In this document: positions 27,339-38,590 of the stretch, piece by piece
How the letters are laid out: each line of letters opens with the position of its first letter
How positions within the stretch are numbered: the first letter of the stretch is position 1
NCBI RefSeq assembly: GCF_014837245.1
Contig: NZ_JACYFU010000001.1
Span: 1,240,001 to 1,304,000 of the forward strand
Source of the DNA: Devosia oryzisoli
Lineage (GTDB): Bacteria > Pseudomonadota > Alphaproteobacteria > Rhizobiales > Devosiaceae
Length of the DNA: 64,000 nucleotides
Direction: 5' to 3'
The notes under the pieces: model-generated
Database searches by the model: none
What the model was told of the DNA's origin: nothing
The model's input: only the letters and a program-made list of their open reading frames with translations
Program-made: the position numbers and the translations under genes

Positions 27339-28094
27339 CTACTGCGCGGCGGGGGCCGCCTCGTCGTCCTGGACGATCTGGTCCACCGTGTCGGCGGCAC
27401 TCTCGGCAGGCGTTTGCGCAGCAGCAGTCTCGGGAGCGATGTCGCCACGGCTGGCCATGGCGGCGAGGTAATAGGAGATGCGGTTCTGCGTCGGTGCCTG
27501 GGCGAGCGGGTCGTTGAGGATGGCCTCGAAGCTCGCCTGGGCCGCCGCGACGTCGCCCGCCTTCAACTGGGCCAGTCCGAGCAGTTCGCGGGCCGTGCGC
27601 CGCATCGGGTTGTCGTCGGTTGCGAGGGTGGCGACGCGGGCCTCGACATCCTGCAGCGAACCGGTATCGACGAGGATGTTCGCGGCCAGCAGCAACGCCA
27701 GTTCGCGCAGGCGGGGATTGGACTGGTCGTTGGCGAGTGCGTCATAGGCAGCAACGGCGCCCGCCGTGTCGCCGGAGTTCTTCAGCAGCGCAGCCTCGCG
27801 GAACTGGGCCAGCACAGGATAGCCGCCGCTGCCCTCTGCCTGCAGTTGATCGAGCTGCTGCTGTGCAGCGGTCAGATCACCACCCTCGGCAGAGTCGAGG
27901 GCGGCGTAGAGCTTGTCGGACGAGGCGGCGGACTGGCTGTTGGAATACCACGACCACCCTTCGTTCACGGCAACGAGAAGCACGATGGCAATGGCCGCAC
28001 CGATGACCAGTGGCGCAAAACGGCGCCATAGGGAGCGCATCCGATCGGAGCGCAGTTCCTCGTCAACTTCGCGGAAGATGTTGTCTTGCGACAT
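27339..28094 (-). CDS. Membrane-anchored TPR-like protein (YfgM/DUF2133 type)
   Basis: This 251-residue protein has a cytoplasmic N-terminus ('MSQDNIFREVDEELRSDRM'), one membrane helix near residues 28-50 and a periplasmic helical-repeat domain with TPR-like pairs. It ends in an acidic, Ala-rich tail. Related YfgM proteins act as ancillary SecYEG factors in enterobacteria; a similar role here is inferred. It is the first gene of a two-gene unit with der. Confidence 0.78.
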   Translation of the reverse strand: MSQDNIFREVDEELRSDRMRSLWRRFAPLVIGAAIAIVLLVAVNEGWSWYSNSQSAASSDKLYAALDSAEGGDLTAAQQQLDQLQAEGSGGYPVLAQFREAALLKNSGDTAGAVAAYDALANDQSNPRLRELALLLAANILVDTGSLQDVEARVATLATDDNPMRRTARELLGLAQLKAGDVAAAQASFEAILNDPLAQAPTQNRISYYLAAMASRGDIAPETAAAQTPAESAADTVDQIVQDDEAAPAAQ

Positions 28095-28179
28095 GGCCAG
28101 CCTGATCGTTCAATTTCGGGCGTGTGTACCACGCGCCCCATGGAATGCAAACACGAGCCCCGCGCGGGAGGCTGCTCCC

Positions 28180-29745
28180 TTACTCCCACTCGATGGTGCC
28201 GGGAGGCTTGCTCGTGACGTCGTAGACGACGCGGTTGATGCCGCGCACTTCGTTGATGATACGCGTGGCGGTGCGGCCGAGGAAATTCATATCGAACTGG
28301 TAGAAATCCGCCGTCATGCCATCGACGGAAGTCACGGCGCGCAGGGCGCAGACAAATTCGTAGGTGCGGCCATCGCCCATGACGCCCACAGTCTGGACCG
28401 GAAGCAGAACGGCGAAGGCCTGCCAGATCTTGTCGTACTGGCCCGACTTGCGGATTTCGTCGAGATAGATGGCGTCGGCCTGACGCAGGATGTCGAGTTT
28501 TTCGGGCGTGATGCCGCCGGGGCAACGAATGGCGAGGCCCGGGCCTGGGAAGGGATGGCGGCCAATAAAGCTCTCGGGGATGCCGAGCTCGCGGCCAAGG
28601 GCGCGGACCTCGTCCTTGAAGAGCTCGCGCAGCGGCTCGACCAGTTGCATGTTCATCCGCTCGGGCAAGCCGCCCACATTGTGGTGCGACTTGATGGTGA
28701 CGGAGGGGCCACCGGTGAAGGAGACGGATTCGATCACGTCCGGATAGAGCGTGCCCTGTGCGAGGAAGTCGGCACCGCCGAGTTTTTTGGCTTCTTCCTC
28801 GAACGTTTCGATGAACAGGCGCCCGATGATCTTGCGCTTGGTTTCCGGGTCGGATTGTCCTTCGAGTTCGCCGATGAAGGTCTTGGAGGCATCCACGTGG
28901 ACCAGCGGAATGTTGAACTGGTCGCGGAACATGGTGACGACCTGTTCGCTCTCGTTGAGGCGCATCAGGCCATGATCGACATAGATGCAGGTCAGCTGGT
29001 CGCCGATGGCCTCGTGGATCAGGACCGCCGCGACCGAGGAATCCACGCCTCCGGAAAGGCCGCAGATGACATTGCCGTCGCCGACCTGCTCGCGGATTTT
29101 CTCGACCATCTTCTGGCGGTAGGCTGCCATAGTCCAGCTCGCCTCGAGCCCGCAGATGCGGTGCACGAAATTGGCGTAGAGCTTGGCGCCATCGGGGGTG
29201 TGGACCACTTCGGGGTGGAACTGCACGGCCCAGATGCGGCGCTGCTCGTTGGCGATCATGGCGAAGGGCGCATTGGGGGAGGTGCCGACGACCTCGAAAC
29301 CTTCCGGCAGTTGCGTCACGCGATCGCCGTGGCTCATCCACACCTGGTGGTCGGTGCCCACGTCCCAGACGCCTTCCGAAAGAGCGGAGGCTTTTCGGAC
29401 GGTTACGTCGGCGCGGCCGAACTCGCGGTGATGTCCGGCTTCGACCTTGCCGCCCAGCGCCATGCAGAGCGCCTGCTGGCCGTAGCAGATGCCCAGGATC
29501 GGCACGCCGGCATCGAGGACGGCCGGGTCGATGGTGGGGGCGTTGTCATCGAGCGTCGAGGCGGGGCCGCCGGAGAGGACGACGCCTTTGGGTTGCAGCG
29601 TCCGCATGGCTTCCGCCGCCGCCTGGAACGGATGGATCTCGCAATAGACGCCCGTTTCGCGGATGCGCCGCGCTATCAATTGCGTGACCTGCGAGCCGAA
29701 ATCGACGATCAGGATGGTATCGGAGGCGATGTCTGGGTGCTGCAT
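28180..29745 (-). CDS. guaA: GMP synthase (glutamine-hydrolysing)
   Basis: GuaA converts XMP to GMP. The 521-residue protein has a class I amidotransferase domain with the nucleophile in '[17 protein letters not shown]' near residue 88. The ATP-pyrophosphatase P-loop '[20 protein letters not shown]' lies near residue 231. The C-terminal dimerisation domain ends 'KPPGTIEWE', the conserved terminus. guaB lies 3 kb away on the same strand, separated by tspO, rsmB and MAPEG genes. Confidence 0.97.
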   Translation of the reverse strand: MQHPDIASDTILIVDFGSQVTQLIARRIRETGVYCEIHPFQAAAEAMRTLQPKGVVLSGGPASTLDDNAPTIDPAVLDAGVPILGICYGQQALCMALGGKVEAGHHREFGRADVTVRKASALSEGVWDVGTDHQVWMSHGDRVTQLPEGFEVVGTSPNAPFAMIANEQRRIWAVQFHPEVVHTPDGAKLYANFVHRICGLEASWTMAAYRQKMVEKIREQVGDGNVICGLSGGVDSSVAAVLIHEAIGDQLTCIYVDHGLMRLNESEQVVTMFRDQFNIPLVHVDASKTFIGELEGQSDPETKRKIIGRLFIETFEEEAKKLGGADFLAQGTLYPDVIESVSFTGGPSVTIKSHHNVGGLPERMNMQLVEPLRELFKDEVRALGRELGIPESFIGRHPFPGPGLAIRCPGGITPEKLDILRQADAIYLDEIRKSGQYDKIWQAFAVLLPVQTVGVMGDGRTYEFVCALRAVTSVDGMTADFYQFDMNFLGRTATRIINEVRGINRVVYDVTSKPPGTIEWE

Positions 29746-29844
29746 GGGCGGGCTTTACCCAGAGTGTGCCGTTTTCGCAAGCGTCGCGGACGCAGGGCGG
29801 CAATGAATGTGCGGCGCACCGTTCGGCGGCGACGGCCTGGCCGG

Positions 29845-30327
29845 TCAGTTCAGCAGCGCTATCGAAAGATTGAGATAGCCGGCGAAGGTGACCCACGCGA
29901 GGTAAGGCACGAAGAGCCACGGGGCGATCCTGTCATGCCGGCGCGAGGCGAGGATAAAGCCGACAATGCTGAGCCACATGGCGACCAGGATGGCAAAGGC
30001 CAGCCAAGGCTGGTGCGCCGTGAACCAGGTCGGCGACCAGGCCCAGTTGAAAAGCATCTGGGCGCCCCAGAGCTTCATCGCGGTGGATTTTGGGTCGATG
30101 GTCCAGATGCGCCAGCCGGCGATGGCGATCAGCACGTAGAGCGTGAACCAGACCGGCCCGAACACCCAGTTGGGCGGGTTCAGGGGCGGCTTGGTCAGCG
30201 CCTGGTACCAGCCGTCGGGCGTCGACTGCGTGCCGATGAGGCCGCCGACGCCGATGACCAGCACAAGGAAGACGGCGAGCGCGATCCAGTGGCCGGGAGA
30301 ATGTCGTTCTGCGGTGACGGAGGCCAT
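29845..30327 (-). CDS. TspO/MBR family protein
   Basis: This is a 160-residue, five-helix membrane protein. It keeps the family's 'KPPLNPPNWVFGPVWFTLY' block near residue 47 and the 'NWAWSPTWF' helix near 94. TspO proteins bind tetrapyrroles and, in Rhodobacter, modulate the response to oxygen. The role here is not shown by context: neighbours are guaA and an rRNA methyltransferase gene. Confidence 0.88.
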   Translation of the reverse strand: MASVTAERHSPGHWIALAVFLVLVIGVGGLIGTQSTPDGWYQALTKPPLNPPNWVFGPVWFTLYVLIAIAGWRIWTIDPKSTAMKLWGAQMLFNWAWSPTWFTAHQPWLAFAILVAMWLSIVGFILASRRHDRIAPWLFVPYLAWVTFAGYLNLSIALLN

Positions 30328-30383
30328 GCCGATGTCCTTTCCTGAAACGATTGACTCTTGAACGCAGGGCCAGCGCGGCTAGT

Positions 30384-31676
30384 TCACCCCGGATTACGGC
30401 CCAGGAGATGGCAATAGAAGCCGTCGGTGCCGGTGCGCAGGGGCGTGAGGCAGATGCCGCCGCCCGGCGTGCGCAGGCCATCGGGGAGATCGACGCCGAA
30501 GGCATGATGCCAGGCGGCATCGATCGGCCGGCTCTTCACGTCGGGGTGAGCGGCAAGGAAGGCGGCGATCTGGTCGTCGTTTTCCTCGGGCAGGATCGAA
30601 CAGGTGATGTAGACCAGCGTGCCACGCGGCCCGAGATAGCTCAGCCCCTCCGCCAGAAGCGCCGCCTGCTCCGCCTGGCGCTGGGCGAGCAGTTCGGGGG
30701 TGAGCTTCCACTTGGTGTCGGGGCGCCGGCGCCAGGTGCCGGTGCCAGTGCAAGGCGCGTCGATGACGACGCGGTCCATGCGACCGGCAAGATCGTGCAG
30801 GGCGCCGTCGCCGGGTGCGCGCACCTGCGCGTTGCGCACGCCGTTGCGCTTCAGCCGGTCGTAGATGGGGGCGAGACGGGCCCGATCGGCGTCGTAGGCA
30901 AAAATCTGGCCGGTATTGCCCATGGCCGCGGCCAGAGCCAGCGTCTTGCCGCCGGCACCGGCGCAGAGGTCGAGCACCTGCTCGCCCGGCTGCGCACCGG
31001 CCAGGGCCGAGACGATCTGGCTGCCCTGATCCTGCACCTCGAACCAGCCCTTCTGGTAGCCTTCGTCCGTGGTGACGTTGGGCGTGCGCGCGTCGCGCAG
31101 ACCGGCGGGCATGGTGATGCCCCAGGGCGCGATGGTGGTGGGCGTGGGCGAGAAGCGCGCCAGCGACTTCATGACCCGCTCCGGCGTCGATTTGAGGAGA
31201 TTGGTCCGAAGATCGAGCGAGGGCCGGCCGGTCATGGCCGCCAGTTCCTCGACCCAGGTCGCGCCAAAGGCCCGCTCGAGCGAGGGCGCCAACCATTTGG
31301 GCACATCGGCTGCCACGTGCGCCGGAGCGCCCTCAAGCGGGCCTGCCAGGGCGGCCGCCTCGGCATCCGTCACCGGGGCGGGTGCGTGGCTGTCACCCGC
31401 AAACGCGTCGTTGAGCGCTGCGGGCGTCTCGCCCCACTCCCGCACCGCAACGGCCAGCACGAGGGCGCGCGGATCGTCGGTGCCCATGAGGTGGGCGAAG
31501 GAGGCACGGTGCCGCAACGCGTCGTAGACGAGATTGCCGATGGCCGCGCGGTCCCCTGCCCCGGCAAAGCGGTTGTTGAGCCCCCAGGCCTTGAGGGCTT
31601 CCGAGACGGGCCGCCGGCGCTGCTCGACATCGGCCAGAATTTCGATAGCGGCGGCAAGGCGGCCTGGGAGGCGCAT
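30384..31676 (-). CDS. RsmB/NOP2-family RNA cytosine methyltransferase
   Basis: This 430-residue protein has an N-terminal NusB-like region and a C-terminal SAM-dependent cytosine-C5 methyltransferase domain. Visible motifs are the SAM loop 'LDLCAGAGGKTLALAAAMG' near residue 245, 'VIDAPCTGTGTWRRRPD' near 311 and the catalytic 'YITCSILPEEN' near 366. Both catalytic cysteines (PC and TC) are present. RsmB would methylate 16S rRNA, but the target cannot be settled within this family. It starts 3 bases after the MAPEG gene. Confidence 0.88.
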   Translation of the reverse strand: MRLPGRLAAAIEILADVEQRRRPVSEALKAWGLNNRFAGAGDRAAIGNLVYDALRHRASFAHLMGTDDPRALVLAVAVREWGETPAALNDAFAGDSHAPAPVTDAEAAALAGPLEGAPAHVAADVPKWLAPSLERAFGATWVEELAAMTGRPSLDLRTNLLKSTPERVMKSLARFSPTPTTIAPWGITMPAGLRDARTPNVTTDEGYQKGWFEVQDQGSQIVSALAGAQPGEQVLDLCAGAGGKTLALAAAMGNTGQIFAYDADRARLAPIYDRLKRNGVRNAQVRAPGDGALHDLAGRMDRVVIDAPCTGTGTWRRRPDTKWKLTPELLAQRQAEQAALLAEGLSYLGPRGTLVYITCSILPEENDDQIAAFLAAHPDVKSRPIDAAWHHAFGVDLPDGLRTPGGGICLTPLRTGTDGFYCHLLGRNPG

Positions 31677-31679
31677 GGT

Positions 31680-32114
31680 TCAGGTACCCGGAGCGAGAAG
31701 AATGCGGAAGGCCAGCCATAGCCAGAACAGGCAAAGCACCGCAAGGCCGGCAGTGTAGGCGGCAAAGCGGTGGAACACCTGATTGGTGGTGACGTGGATG
31801 CCGGCGTGGACGATGCGCAGCAGGACGAAGGCCCAGGCGAGGACGATTTCGAGCCAGCCGACCGTGACCGTCTGCAGCGCCAGAAGGCACGCGACATAGA
31901 ACAGCACCGGCAGCTGGAACTGGTTGTCGAAGCTATTGGAGAGGAGCCGCGCGCGGAGCGGGTACGCGGTGCGCTCGACGGCGATGGCTTCGACATCGAT
32001 CTCGCCGCGCATGACCCGGGGGACACGCTCGCGACCCATCCAGAGGAGGATGACGATGGTGAGGAGCACCTGCGCCATGAGGGCGAGAAGGAGCAGCTTG
32101 TCGGTCAGGGGCAT
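31680..32114 (-). CDS. MAPEG family membrane protein
   Basis: This 144-residue protein has four membrane helices and the MAPEG pattern: 'SNSFDNQFQLPVLFYVACL' near residue 60 and 'LLRIVHAGIHVTTNQVFHRF' near 98. MAPEG proteins include glutathione-linked enzymes of eicosanoid metabolism; bacterial members are poorly characterised. It is first in a short unit with the RsmB-type gene. Confidence 0.85.
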   Translation of the reverse strand: MPLTDKLLLLALMAQVLLTIVILLWMGRERVPRVMRGEIDVEAIAVERTAYPLRARLLSNSFDNQFQLPVLFYVACLLALQTVTVGWLEIVLAWAFVLLRIVHAGIHVTTNQVFHRFAAYTAGLAVLCLFWLWLAFRILLAPGT

Positions 32115-33067
32115 TCGCGTTCCTCAAGAGAGTCGGATGGTGCGCGTAAGGCCTTGTAGCGGAATCGGTCTTTGTGCGCGTGCAGAATCGCCGGATGGCG
32201 TCTCGGCCTCCGGTTCGAGAGTGACGGTGCCCGGAGGCGGCGCCCGCCTCTGAGTTTGGTAAATGTGTGAGACGAGAACCGCCTCCGGGCGCCGGGTTTT
32301 CTGACGCAAGGTTCTCCAAAGGATCGGCGCTGGCCCTTTTGATCCTCTAACCCCGGCCCAGGCTCCGGAACGATGCAGAGCCCTCCCGACAGTCGCCGGG
32401 CAGTTGATCGTTGCAACTCCATCACGCCCGGCTGATGGGGGCAGTATGGCAGGGGGTTTTGGGGCGGGGAGAAGGGGGAGAGATTTGGCATGTGCTGGGG
32501 CGCTGGCAGGCGCGGCAGCACCCCCTCATCCGGCCCTTCGGGCCACCTTCTCCCCGAGAGGGAGAAGAATTGGGCCGGTGGGTGTTGCGGGGTGGGATGC
32601 GCCTCTTATTCCTCTCCCTCGGGGAGAGGTGGCCGGAGCGCAGCGGAGATCGGTGAGGGGGATTTTGGGGACGGGTGGATTGCCCGGATAAACCGGGCAA
32701 TGACGGTTGGGGAGGGCTGCGAGGCTGTCACGGATGGTTGGGGTGCTCGATCACGCACAGCGTCACCACCCGGCTTGACCGGGTGGTCCATTGGACGTGC
32801 CGTATGTGCAGAGCCCCCCTCATCCGGCCCTTCGGGCCACCTTCTCCCCGAGAGGGAGAAGAAATTGGGCCGGTGGAGAGATGGCTGTGGCACCCCCCTC
32901 ACCGACTCGGCGTTGCCGCGCCACCTCTCCCCGAGGGGGGAGCGGAATAGGGGCGCGAGCCCTGGCTGGGTGCGTGAGGCTCCCCCCACCCTCGGTCCCT
33001 CCCCGCCAGGGGGAGGGAGGACGGCGGCGGCGGGCGCTACTGGAGACCGCCCCTAGCGGGGTCAGTC
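32115..33067. repeat. Intergenic mosaic of palindromic repeats between the MAPEG gene and guaB
   Basis: No gene is convincing in these 953 bases. Two nearly identical ~61-base copies of one element lie at 32521-32581 and 32815-32876 (each contains CCGGCCCTTCGGGCC and TTCTCCCCGAGAGGGAGAAG). A related element occurs inverted at 32603-32661 and direct at 32895-32951 (shared CACCTCTCCCCGAGGG core). Hairpin units of the rpsR-rplI type lie at 32676-32706 and 32761-32790. This is a nest of short repeat families typical of Rhizobiales intergenic DNA. Confidence 0.75.
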
Positions 33068-34681
<1,614 letters not shown>

Positions 34682-34830
34682 CTAGGGGCGCGGGCGCATG
34701 GCGGACCCGCAGCAGGCGATCAAACTTCCATACAAGAGCGGCTTTTTGGGGTAGTCGGGAGACAGCAGGCAGGCCATAGTGGCCGCCGGTCTCCCAGCCG
34801 CCTTTTCAGACGACTCTCCGGTTCTTCAAC

Positions 34831-36219
34831 TTGATCCGCGTTACTCCGCTCATCCTGGCGGTCGCCCTGTTCATGGAACAGATGGACTCGACTGTCATCG
34901 CCACGTCCCTGCCCGCGATCGCCGCCGATATCGGCAGCGAGCCGATCGCGCTCAAGCTGGCGCTGACGGCCTATTTCGTGGCGCTCGCCATCTTCATTCC
35001 CATCAGCGGCTGGATGGCGGACCGGTTCGGGGCCAAGAACATCTTCCGGCTGGCGATCTTCGTGTTCATGCTCGGCTCGCTCGCCTGCTCGTTCTCCTTT
35101 TCGCTCGAGACCTTTGTGCTGTCGCGCTTTTTCCAGGGCGTCGGCTCGTCGATGATGACGCCGGTCGGGCGCCTCTTGCTGGTGCGCTCGACGCCGCGCA
35201 ACGAGCTGGTCAATGCCATGGCGTGGCTGACCGTGCCGGCGCTGATCGCGCCGGTCACGGGGCCGCTGATCGGCGGGTTCTTCACGACCTATCTCACCTG
35301 GCACTGGATCTTCTGGATCAACATTCCGATCGGGATCGCGGGCATCATCCTGGCCGGCATTTTCCTCAACGTGCCGGATGAGCGGACGCCAAGACCGGTC
35401 GACCTCGTCGGCTTCTTTATCGCCGCCATTGCGGTGTCTGGCTGCGTGTTCGGCCTTTCGGTGATCAGCCTGCCGGCCCTGCCGATCCTCTACGGGTACA
35501 TGACGCTGGCAATCGGGGTCACGGCCGGCGTCTTCTATATGCTGCACGCCAAGCGCACGAAGTACCCCCTGCTCGACCCGAAACTGCTGCGGCATCGCTA
35601 TTTCCGCTCCTCGATTACCGGCGGGTCGCTGTTCCGCATCGGCATCGGCGCGGTGCCGTTCCTCCTGCCGCTCATGCTCCAACTCGGGTTCGGGCTCTCG
35701 CCGTTCCAGTCGGGCGCCATCACCTTTGTTTCGGCAATTGGCGCGATCCTCAGCAAGTTCCTGGCGCAGCGCCTCTATGCGCGCTTCGGCTTCCCGCGCG
35801 CCCTGGGCTTTGCTTCGATCTTGGGGGGGCTGCTGATCGGGGCGCAGGGGTTGTTCACCGCCGAAACCTCGGTGCCGCTGATCATGAGCGTGCTCCTGAT
35901 CGGGGGCGTGCTGCGCTCGGTGTTCTTCACCGGCTCGAATGCGCTGGGCTATGCGGACATCTCGGACGAGGAGGCCAGCCAGGCCACGGCGATCGTGGCG
36001 GTGGCGCAGCAGGTTTCCGTCGCCACGGGGGTTGCGGTGGCCGGCGCCATCCTCGAGCTCACCAGTCCGCTCAGCGGTGGCCACCTGACGCTGCTCAATT
36101 TCCAGATCGCCTTTTTCGTCGTCGGCGGCATCAGCTCGTTGGCGGGTCTTGTGTATTTGCGACTGCCGCCCGACGCGGGCAGCAACGTTTCCGGCCATCA
36201 GGGCCGGCATGCAGACTAG
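34831..36219 (+). CDS. DHA2-family MFS exporter (first of a tandem pair)
   Basis: This 462-residue major facilitator has about 14 membrane helices. DHA2 hallmarks are 'LFMEQMDSTVIATSLPAIAA' near residue 14 and 'SGWMADRFGAKNIF' near 59. 'RFFQGVGSSMMTPVGRLLLV' lies near residue 98. The start appears to be TTG 34831 because no ATG precedes the first helix, but no clear ribosome-binding site is visible. It is followed after 30 bases by a paralogue with the same architecture. The exported substrate is unknown. Confidence 0.8.
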   Translation: MIRVTPLILAVALFMEQMDSTVIATSLPAIAADIGSEPIALKLALTAYFVALAIFIPISGWMADRFGAKNIFRLAIFVFMLGSLACSFSFSLETFVLSRFFQGVGSSMMTPVGRLLLVRSTPRNELVNAMAWLTVPALIAPVTGPLIGGFFTTYLTWHWIFWINIPIGIAGIILAGIFLNVPDERTPRPVDLVGFFIAAIAVSGCVFGLSVISLPALPILYGYMTLAIGVTAGVFYMLHAKRTKYPLLDPKLLRHRYFRSSITGGSLFRIGIGAVPFLLPLMLQLGFGLSPFQSGAITFVSAIGAILSKFLAQRLYARFGFPRALGFASILGGLLIGAQGLFTAETSVPLIMSVLLIGGVLRSVFFTGSNALGYADISDEEASQATAIVAVAQQVSVATGVAVAGAILELTSPLSGGHLTLLNFQIAFFVVGGISSLAGLVYLRLPPDAGSNVSGHQGRHAD

Positions 36220-36249
36220 GCGCGCTCGTCGCGCCCATTGGAGGAAGAT

Positions 36250-37623
36250 TTGTCCCGGACCGTCCCGCTGATCCTGGCGACCGCGCTGTTCATGGAAAAC
36301 ATGGACTCCACCGTGATCGCCACCTCATTGGCCGCCATCGCGGCCGATATCGGCACCGACCCGATCTCCCTCAAGCTGGCGCTGACGGCCTATCTCGTAG
36401 CGCTGGCGATCTTCATTCCCATTTCGAGCTGGATGGCCGACCGGTTCGGCTCGCGCAATGTCTTCCGGATCGCCATGGTGGTGTTCGTGATCGGCTCGAT
36501 CGCCTGCGCCTTTTCGGATTCGCTGCTGGCCTTCGTGGTCGCGCGGTTCGTTCAGGGCATGGGCGGCGCACTGATGACGCCCGTCGCCCGCCTGGTGCTG
36601 GTGCGCTCGACGCCCCGGCACGACCTCGTCAACGCCATGGCCTGGCTGACCGTGCCGGGGCTGATCGGGCCCATTGTCGGGCCCCCGTTCGGCGGGTTCC
36701 TGACCACCTATTTCTCCTGGCACTGGATTTTCCTCATCAACGTGCCCATCGGGGTAATCGGGGTCGTCCTCGTCAGCAGGTTCCTGCCCGAGATGACCCG
36801 GGTGGCACCCCGCGCCATCGATTTCAAGGGTTTTGCCCTGGCCGGGCCGGCCTTTGCGCTCATTGCCTTCGGCACCTCGGTGATCAGCCTGCCGGCGCTG
36901 CCGCCCATCGTGGGGGTGCTGGCGACCCTGCTCGGCCTTGCATTGGTGGCGGCCTATGCGCGGCATGCTCTGAGGACGGACGAGCCGCTGTTCGACCTGC
37001 GGCTGTTGCGCCTTCCGTTCTTCCGCAGCGCCGTGGTGGCGGGCACCTTCTTCCGGTTGGGCCAAGGGGCGACGCCGTTCCTCTTTCCACTGATGCTGCA
37101 GCTGAGCTTTGGCTATACGCCGTTCGAATCGGGGATGATCACCTTTGCGAGCGCCGTCGGGGCCATCATCGCCAAGTTCGCCGCCACCAGCATCTTCCGC
37201 GTCATGGGCTTCCGCACCTCGCTGACGCTATCCACGGCCGTCTCGGCCGCGGGCCTGCTGGCCATGGGGCTTTATACGCCGACGACGCCGATCGCGCTCA
37301 TCATCGGCATCCTGGTGTTCGTCGGGTTCTGGCAATCGACCTTCTGGACCGGCAGCCAGGCGTTCGTCTTCGCCGATATCGAGGACAAGGATGCGGGCCA
37401 GGCCAATGTGATGGCACAGGTGTCCAACCAGCTCTCCATCGCGCTCGGCGTCGCCCTCGGGGGCGGGATGCTGGAAGCCAGCACGGCGCTGCGCGGCGGC
37501 GAGTTGACGCTGGGCGATTTCCACATTGCCTTCATCGTGCTGGCAGCCGTGTGCCTGATCTCGACGGCGATGTTCATCCGCCTGCCGCGCAATGCCGGGC
37601 ACCAGCTGCAGGCGGCGCACTGA
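36250..37623 (+). CDS. DHA2-family MFS exporter (second of a tandem pair)
   Basis: This 457-residue paralogue of the preceding gene shares most motifs: 'LFMENMDSTVIATSLAAIAA', 'SSWMADRFGSRNVF' and 'RFVQGMGGALMTPVARLVLV'. The TTG at 36250 is preferred over TTG 36238 because a strong GGAGGAAG ribosome-binding site (36240-36247) lies between them. The pair probably arose by tandem duplication and forms one transcription unit. Substrate unknown. Confidence 0.8.
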   Translation: MSRTVPLILATALFMENMDSTVIATSLAAIAADIGTDPISLKLALTAYLVALAIFIPISSWMADRFGSRNVFRIAMVVFVIGSIACAFSDSLLAFVVARFVQGMGGALMTPVARLVLVRSTPRHDLVNAMAWLTVPGLIGPIVGPPFGGFLTTYFSWHWIFLINVPIGVIGVVLVSRFLPEMTRVAPRAIDFKGFALAGPAFALIAFGTSVISLPALPPIVGVLATLLGLALVAAYARHALRTDEPLFDLRLLRLPFFRSAVVAGTFFRLGQGATPFLFPLMLQLSFGYTPFESGMITFASAVGAIIAKFAATSIFRVMGFRTSLTLSTAVSAAGLLAMGLYTPTTPIALIIGILVFVGFWQSTFWTGSQAFVFADIEDKDAGQANVMAQVSNQLSIALGVALGGGMLEASTALRGGELTLGDFHIAFIVLAAVCLISTAMFIRLPRNAGHQLQAAH

Positions 37624-37712
37624 GGGCGGGGTTGCGAAGCTTAGACCGTGCCACGCCCTCGTCCTTCGACGGCGCTCAGGATGAGGGCTGTTGGGGCGTC
37701 GTGCGTCAGGCA

Positions 37713-37874
37713 GCGGCCTCCCCGCACCCGCCACTCGAGCGTAGCGCTCGTGGCCTCGACGCCTGGAATTACGCCTCCGGCCTAATTTCGCCTGCGGCCT
37801 CCCCGCGTGTGCCATTCGAGCGTAGCTCTCATGGCCTCGACGCCTGGAATTACGCCTCCGGCGTGATTTCGCCT
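37713..37874. repeat. Tandem 81-bp repeat, two copies, overlapping the 3' end of rlmE
   Basis: Copy 1 runs 37713-37793 and copy 2 runs 37794-37874. Both contain GACGCCTGGAATTACGCCTC and a CGAGCGTAGC(T/G)CTC hairpin segment. Copy 2 includes the last codons and stop of rlmE, and copy 1 is its duplicate downstream. The period is a multiple of three. Confidence 0.8.
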
Positions 37875-38590
37875 TCGGCCGGCCGCGAGCCTTTGAACCC
37901 CTTGGCGATGAGGTAGGCCTCGGCCGAGTCGGAGCGGCTGGAGGGGGGCTTGGCGTGGAAGGTGGTGTTGAAGTGGCGCTTGAGCATGTGCAGGAGCTCG
38001 TGCTCGGTGCCGCCCTGGAACACCTTGGCGACGAACGAGCCACCGGGCTTGAGCACCTCGATGGCGAAATCGGCGGCGATCTCGATCAGGTGCACGATGC
38101 GCAGGTGATCAGTGGCGCGGTGGCCGGTGGTGGGCCAGGCCATGTCGCTCATCACCACATCGGCCTTGTGGCCGCCCATGGCCTCGACAAGGGCCGCCGG
38201 GGCGTCGTCGTCCGTAAAATCCTTGCGGAGCAGGATGACGCCGGGGATGGGGTCCATCTCGAGATAGTCGATGCCCACGATCAGGGGGTGGTCCACCGTC
38301 GAGCCGACGGCCTTGGCCGCCACCTGCGACCAACCGCCAGGCGCCGCGCCCAGATCGACGACGCGCATGCCCTTCCTGAAGAGCTTATGCTTTTCGTCGA
38401 TCTCCTTGATCTTGAAGGCGGCGCGGGAGCGGTAGCCCTCGGCACGGGCGCGCGCCACGTATGGGTCGTTGAGCTGCCGCTCCAGCCATTTGGTCGAGGC
38501 GACCTTGCGCCCCTTGGCGGTCTTGACGCGGATCTTGAGGTCCCTGTCGGACTTGCGCCCGCCGGTGCCGAGTGCCTTGTTATTGGCCAT
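37850..38590 (-). CDS. rlmE: 23S rRNA 2'-O-ribose methyltransferase RlmE (RrmJ/FtsJ)
   Basis: RlmE methylates a uridine of the 23S A-loop. The 246-residue protein has a basic N-terminal extension typical of alphaproteobacteria. It carries the catalytic Lys region '[18 protein letters not shown]' near residue 53, the SAM motif '[20 protein letters not shown]' near 76, '[19 protein letters not shown]' near 143 and '[17 protein letters not shown]' near 183. The start at 38590 lies inside the end of the ppx gene (11-base overlap). Its last codons fall within a duplicated 81-bp unit. Confidence 0.93.
   Translation of the reverse strand: MANNKALGTGGRKSDRDLKIRVKTAKGRKVASTKWLERQLNDPYVARARAEGYRSRAAFKIKEIDEKHKLFRKGMRVVDLGAAPGGWSQVAAKAVGSTVDHPLIVGIDYLEMDPIPGVILLRKDFTDDDAPAALVEAMGGHKADVVMSDMAWPTTGHRATDHLRIVHLIEIAADFAIEVLKPGGSFVAKVFQGGTEHELLHMLKRHFNTTFHAKPPSSRSDSAEAYLIAKGFKGSRPAEGEITPEA

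Noticed and set aside
27913..30345. An 810-codon plus-strand open frame
   Set aside because: It is antisense to guaA and tspO, which are unambiguous.
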